From Sedimentisphaerales bacterium (lineage in GTDB: Bacteria > Planctomycetota > Phycisphaerae > Sedimentisphaerales > SM23-30), in assembly GCA_016932145.1 (NCBI GenBank), contig JAFGDI010000266.1, positions 1-8,625 on the forward strand: a stretch of 8,625 nucleotides of DNA. Reading direction: 5' to 3'. The notes beneath the pieces are model-generated. The model searched no databases. It was given only the letters and a program-made list of their open reading frames with translations, and was not told the DNA's origin. A program made the translations under genes and the position numbers. Shown here in pieces: positions 6,709-8,625 of this stretch (within the stretch, counting starts at the first letter, position 1; the number at the start of each line of letters is the position of its first letter).

Positions 6709-7056
6709 TTAAATAGTGAGTTTGCAGCCGAGAGATACAAGGGTATGTGGTATTTTTACCGGTTTTGACCTGCCGTCGGCAAAAGGGTTGGAACAGGTTT
6801 TCTTTATGGTCAGCGGGTCGCCATAGCTGGTAATGATAAGGACGCTGAATAAAGACGAACTACCCCATCTGTCATTATTGCTGATATTGCTGCGGGATAG
6901 GTTCGCCGGCGACGCTGTCAGGCCAAGATCAGTGGCGATGAACGAACTGATGTCTGGTATAGCTATGCTATCCCAGTCGTGACTGGGCCGGTTCAGGGTT
7001 GCTGTTAGAGTAGCCAGAATGAACAGCAGGATAATTATGTTTTTGACAATATGCAT
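6709..7056 (-). CDS. Small protein of unknown function with N-terminal signal/anchor segment
   Basis: I do not recognise this 115-residue protein. Residues 1-21 (MHIVKNIIILLFILATLTAT) have a short basic start and a hydrophobic stretch, so it is probably exported or anchored by an uncleaved helix. The rest is Ser/Asn/Pro-rich with few charges. It contains DWDSIAIPDISSFIATDLGL (27-46), a hydrophobic strand SSLFSVLIITSYGD (67-80) and two Cys (88 and 111) that could form a disulfide after export. The ATG at 7054-7056 has AGGA nine bases upstream and a candidate promoter behind it, with a probable terminator after the stop. These signals favour a real gene, but the size and lack of family resemblance leave doubt; it could also be a remnant of a longer gene. 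Confidence 0.55.
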   Translation of the reverse strand: MHIVKNIIILLFILATLTATLNRPSHDWDSIAIPDISSFIATDLGLTASPANLSRSNISNNDRWGSSSLFSVLIITSYGDPLTIKKTCSNPFADGRSKPVKIPHTLVSLGCKLTI

Positions 7057-7089
7057 CTTTTCCGGTCCTATTAAAGTTTCTAATATTAA

Positions 7090-7117
7090 ATCATATACTA
7101 TTTCTCGAAGAAAGCAA
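7090..7117 (-). promoter_or_regulatory. Candidate promoter of the small secreted-protein gene
   Basis: On the minus strand TTGCTT (7112-7117) and TATGAT (7090-7095, five of six consensus bases) are separated by 16 bases. The surroundings are A+T-rich. Transcription would start near 7083, leaving a leader of about 25 bases with the AGGA site. The -35 match is weak. Confidence 0.35.
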
Positions 7118-7190
7118 GCCTGAGGGCAATTCTCAGAGCCTGTCTGTTGTGGTTGTTGTGTCTCAGGTCGGTTTTAGCATAAAAAAATCG

Positions 7191-7218
7191 TGCATTAAAT
7201 GGCTTGTGGGTATATACT
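7191..7218 (+). promoter_or_regulatory. Weak candidate promoter of the NIF3 gene
   Basis: TATACT (7213-7218) matches five of six -10 bases. The best -35 at usual spacing is only TGCATT (7191-7196). A run of seven A (7181-7187) lies just upstream. The NIF3 gene is first in its direction and needs a promoter in this divergent spacer, but this placement is tentative. Confidence 0.25.
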
Positions 7219-7270
7219 TATTGTCTGATAAGGCCAGTTTTCTGTAAAATGTTATTGTAGCTTGAATTAC

Positions 7271-7279
7271 AGGCAGGTG
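7271..7279 (+). promoter_or_regulatory. Ribosome binding site of the NIF3 gene
   Basis: AGGCAGGTG precedes the ATG at 7283, with AGG triplets nine and five bases away. This start places the MKLAQIMPFLDKIAPLSLAESWDN segment at the usual family beginning. The in-frame TTG at 7262 would translate through this site and is unlikely. Confidence 0.65.
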
Positions 7280-7282
7280 ATT

Positions 7283-8398
7283 ATGAAATTAGCTCAGATA
7301 ATGCCCTTTTTGGATAAAATAGCACCGCTCTCGCTGGCGGAAAGCTGGGATAATGTCGGCTTACTCGCCGGCGACCCGGCGTCAAATATAAAAAAGGTGA
7401 TCCTTACTATTGATCTTACCCCGGCGGTTCTTGCTGAGGCTCGTGACCGGCAGGCGGAGCTTATTCTGGCCTATCATCCACCGCTTTTCGAGGCGGTAAA
7501 GCAGATCGTGCCGGGTATGAAGGCTTCTCCTTTGCTTTATGAGGTTATTCGTTCGGGTAAAGCCATATATGCTCTGCATACCGCTCTGGATATGGCACAG
7601 GGGGGAGTCAATGATATGCTGGCGGAGATCATCGGCATAAAAGACCCCCAGCCGCTGGCTCTGGCTCAGGCGCAGCCGGCGGATAACTATAAGATTGTGG
7701 TTTTCGTTCCGGTTGACCAAACCGAAAGGGTTGCTCAGGCAATGTTCGCTGCGGGGGCGGGAACGGTCGGCGAAAAGGAAAAATACACCCAGTGCAGTTT
7801 CCGCACCGAAGGGACAGGCTCATTTAAATGCGGGCCGGAGAGCCACCCGGCCATCGGCACGCCCGGCAGTGTGGAAATGGTCCGGGAAAACCGGCTTGAG
7901 ACTATTGTACCTCAGGCCCGGCTAAGTGAAGTGGTAAAGGCCATGCGTGCGGCTCATAGCTATGAAGAGGTGGCCTATGAGATATATCCGCTGGTAAAGA
8001 GCCCCGAGCATGGCCTGGGCCGCTGGGGTCAACTGGCAAAGCCGGTGGCGAAAAAGACCCTTATCGCCGCAGTTAAAAAAAGCCTGCATGTCAAGTGTGT
8101 CGGCATTATCGGCCCGGAAAGCGGACGGGCAAGCACGGTTGCCGTTGCGGCCGGTTCCTGCGGTTCGCTGCTTAATGCCGTTATCGCCCGCGGCTGTGAT
8201 CTCTATCTTACCGGAGAGCTTAAGCATCATGATGCCCTGAAATTGCAGGACGCCGGGGTCACAACTATATGTGTGGGCCATAGTAATTCCGAACGCCTGA
8301 TCCTGGCCCGTATCGCCGGGCGGCTCAATGAGCAATTCCTCGGGCGGCTCGAAGCCTTTGTCAGTAAGTATGATAAAGATCCTATTAACTGGAAGTGA
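7283..8398 (+). CDS. DUF34/NIF3 family protein, three-domain YqfO type
   Basis: This is a complete 371-residue cytoplasmic protein of the NIF3/YqfO family, the usual length for members with a middle insertion. These are di-metal-binding, ring-forming proteins; annotation as GTP cyclohydrolase I type 2 is common but poorly supported, and the true reaction is unsettled. Visible motifs are AESWDNVGLL (19-28), AYHPPLF (63-69, His65), ALHTALDMAQGGVND (97-111, His99 and Asp103) and VGHSNSERLI (331-340, His333 and Glu337), which together form the metal site. Residues about 136-237 (YKIVVFVPV, CSFRTEGTGSFKCG, HSYEEVAYEIYPL) are the CutA-like middle domain. YHPP replaces the more usual bacterial HHP, as I recall for eukaryotic NIF3L1. 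No truncation or frameshift is seen. A lipoprotein gene follows after 14 bases, so the two are probably co-transcribed. Confidence 0.93.
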   Translation: MKLAQIMPFLDKIAPLSLAESWDNVGLLAGDPASNIKKVILTIDLTPAVLAEARDRQAELILAYHPPLFEAVKQIVPGMKASPLLYEVIRSGKAIYALHTALDMAQGGVNDMLAEIIGIKDPQPLALAQAQPADNYKIVVFVPVDQTERVAQAMFAAGAGTVGEKEKYTQCSFRTEGTGSFKCGPESHPAIGTPGSVEMVRENRLETIVPQARLSEVVKAMRAAHSYEEVAYEIYPLVKSPEHGLGRWGQLAKPVAKKTLIAAVKKSLHVKCVGIIGPESGRASTVAVAAGSCGSLLNAVIARGCDLYLTGELKHHDALKLQDAGVTTICVGHSNSERLILARIAGRLNEQFLGRLEAFVSKYDKDPINWK

Positions 8399-8412
8399 GA
8401 GAAGATATAATA

Positions 8413-8625
8413 ATGAGATGCGTTTTATTGCTGTTGTTTGGCTTGCTTCTGGCGGCGGCCGGCTGTGCGGCCCCCGATTCACCCGCTGCTTATCCTCGCT
8501 CTGAGGATAACTCTACCTGTGCGGTCGTGAACGGTGTCTTTCTTGATAGCCAGATGCTCGAAGATATAACCGTAGCTGCTTATGGCAGTAAGGTACTCGA
8601 AGATATGATCCTGCTGGAGCTGGCG
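8413..8625 (+). CDS. Lipoprotein, probable SurA/PrsA-like peptidyl-prolyl isomerase (3' partial)
   Basis: Seventy-one codons are visible and the frame runs off the right edge. Residues 1-18 are a lipoprotein signal (MRCVLLLLFGLLLAAAGC) with lipobox AAGC and lipidated Cys18. A short Pro/Ser-rich linker follows. Then CAVVNGVFLDSQMLEDITVAA and YGSKVLEDMILLELA resemble the N-terminal helices of SurA, PrsA and parvulin-type foldases (pattern V-N-G-x-x-(I/L)-x-x-x-x-L...YG..VL..(L/M)I...L). The isomerase domain itself would lie beyond the edge, so the function is an inference from about 35 residues. The start is 14 bases after the NIF3 stop, with only a weak purine-rich GAGAAG before it. If correct it assists folding of exported proteins at a membrane. 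Confidence 0.7.
   Translation, partial: MRCVLLLLFGLLLAAAGCAAPDSPAAYPRSEDNSTCAVVNGVFLDSQMLEDITVAAYGSKVLEDMILLELA

Noticed and set aside
7142..7162. TTG/TGT-rich stretch as a possible repeat array
   Set aside because: The units are irregular and too short. There is no direct repeat with constant spacing, so it is neither a CRISPR array nor an iteron set.
7217..7232. CTTAT/ATAAG stem upstream of the NIF3 gene as a riboswitch or attenuator
   Set aside because: Only five A+T-rich base pairs, no conserved aptamer features and no T run.
7262..7282. TTG start at 7262 for the NIF3 protein
   Set aside because: The ATG at 7283 has AGGCAGGTG upstream and starts where the family normally starts. The extension would translate through that site.
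7922..8482. 186-residue open frame on the minus strand over the end of the NIF3 gene and the lipoprotein start
   Set aside because: It is antisense to conserved metal-site codons and to the lipoprotein signal, in G+C-rich DNA where such frames arise by chance.

Overview
The window looks like part of a bacterial chromosome from the Planctomycetota, most likely class Phycisphaerae near the Sedimentisphaerales. The main reasons are two large secreted multidomain proteins that carry LamG-type sandwich modules followed by the dockerin-like calcium loop with a D-x-N-x-D-C core that I associate with that group. A small TPR protein with a planctomycete-looking C-terminal tail agrees with this. The taxonomic call is from memory of family patterns, not from a search.

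Left part (1-5994, plus strand): two consecutive genes for carbohydrate-active or carbohydrate-binding surface proteins. The first is cut by the left edge and consists of LamG, fibronectin-III-like, Ig-like, LamG and a C-terminal dockerin-like loop, with no catalytic module visible. It ends at a strong rho-independent terminator. The second gene has its own TATAAT box inside a conspicuous dyad and a clear AGGAGG ribosome binding site. It encodes a 1226-residue secreted GH51 alpha-L-arabinofuranosidase whose N-terminal third repeats the LamG plus dockerin-like plan of its neighbour. Together they suggest a locus for binding and trimming arabinose-containing plant or algal polysaccharides.

Middle part (5951-7282): a symmetrical terminator separates the GH51 gene from a convergent small TPR gene (minus strand). 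Upstream of that gene is a 244-base spacer with inverted and direct repeats. Next comes a short minus-strand gene for an unrecognised protein with an N-terminal hydrophobic segment, then a divergent intergenic region.

Right part (7283-8625, plus strand): a full-length YqfO-type DUF34/NIF3 protein, followed after 14 bases by the start of a lipoprotein that resembles the N-terminus of SurA/PrsA-like peptidyl-prolyl isomerases. These two probably form an operon. They look like ordinary housekeeping genes, and their DNA is visibly richer in G+C than the left part.

I see no RNA genes, CRISPR array, insertion sequence or phage gene. The most unusual items are the internal position of the dockerin-like segment in the GH51 enzyme, the single-loop Cys-containing dockerin-like tags, the dyad that encloses the GH51 -10 box, and the repeat-rich spacer before the TPR gene. 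None of them amounts to a demonstrated new system.
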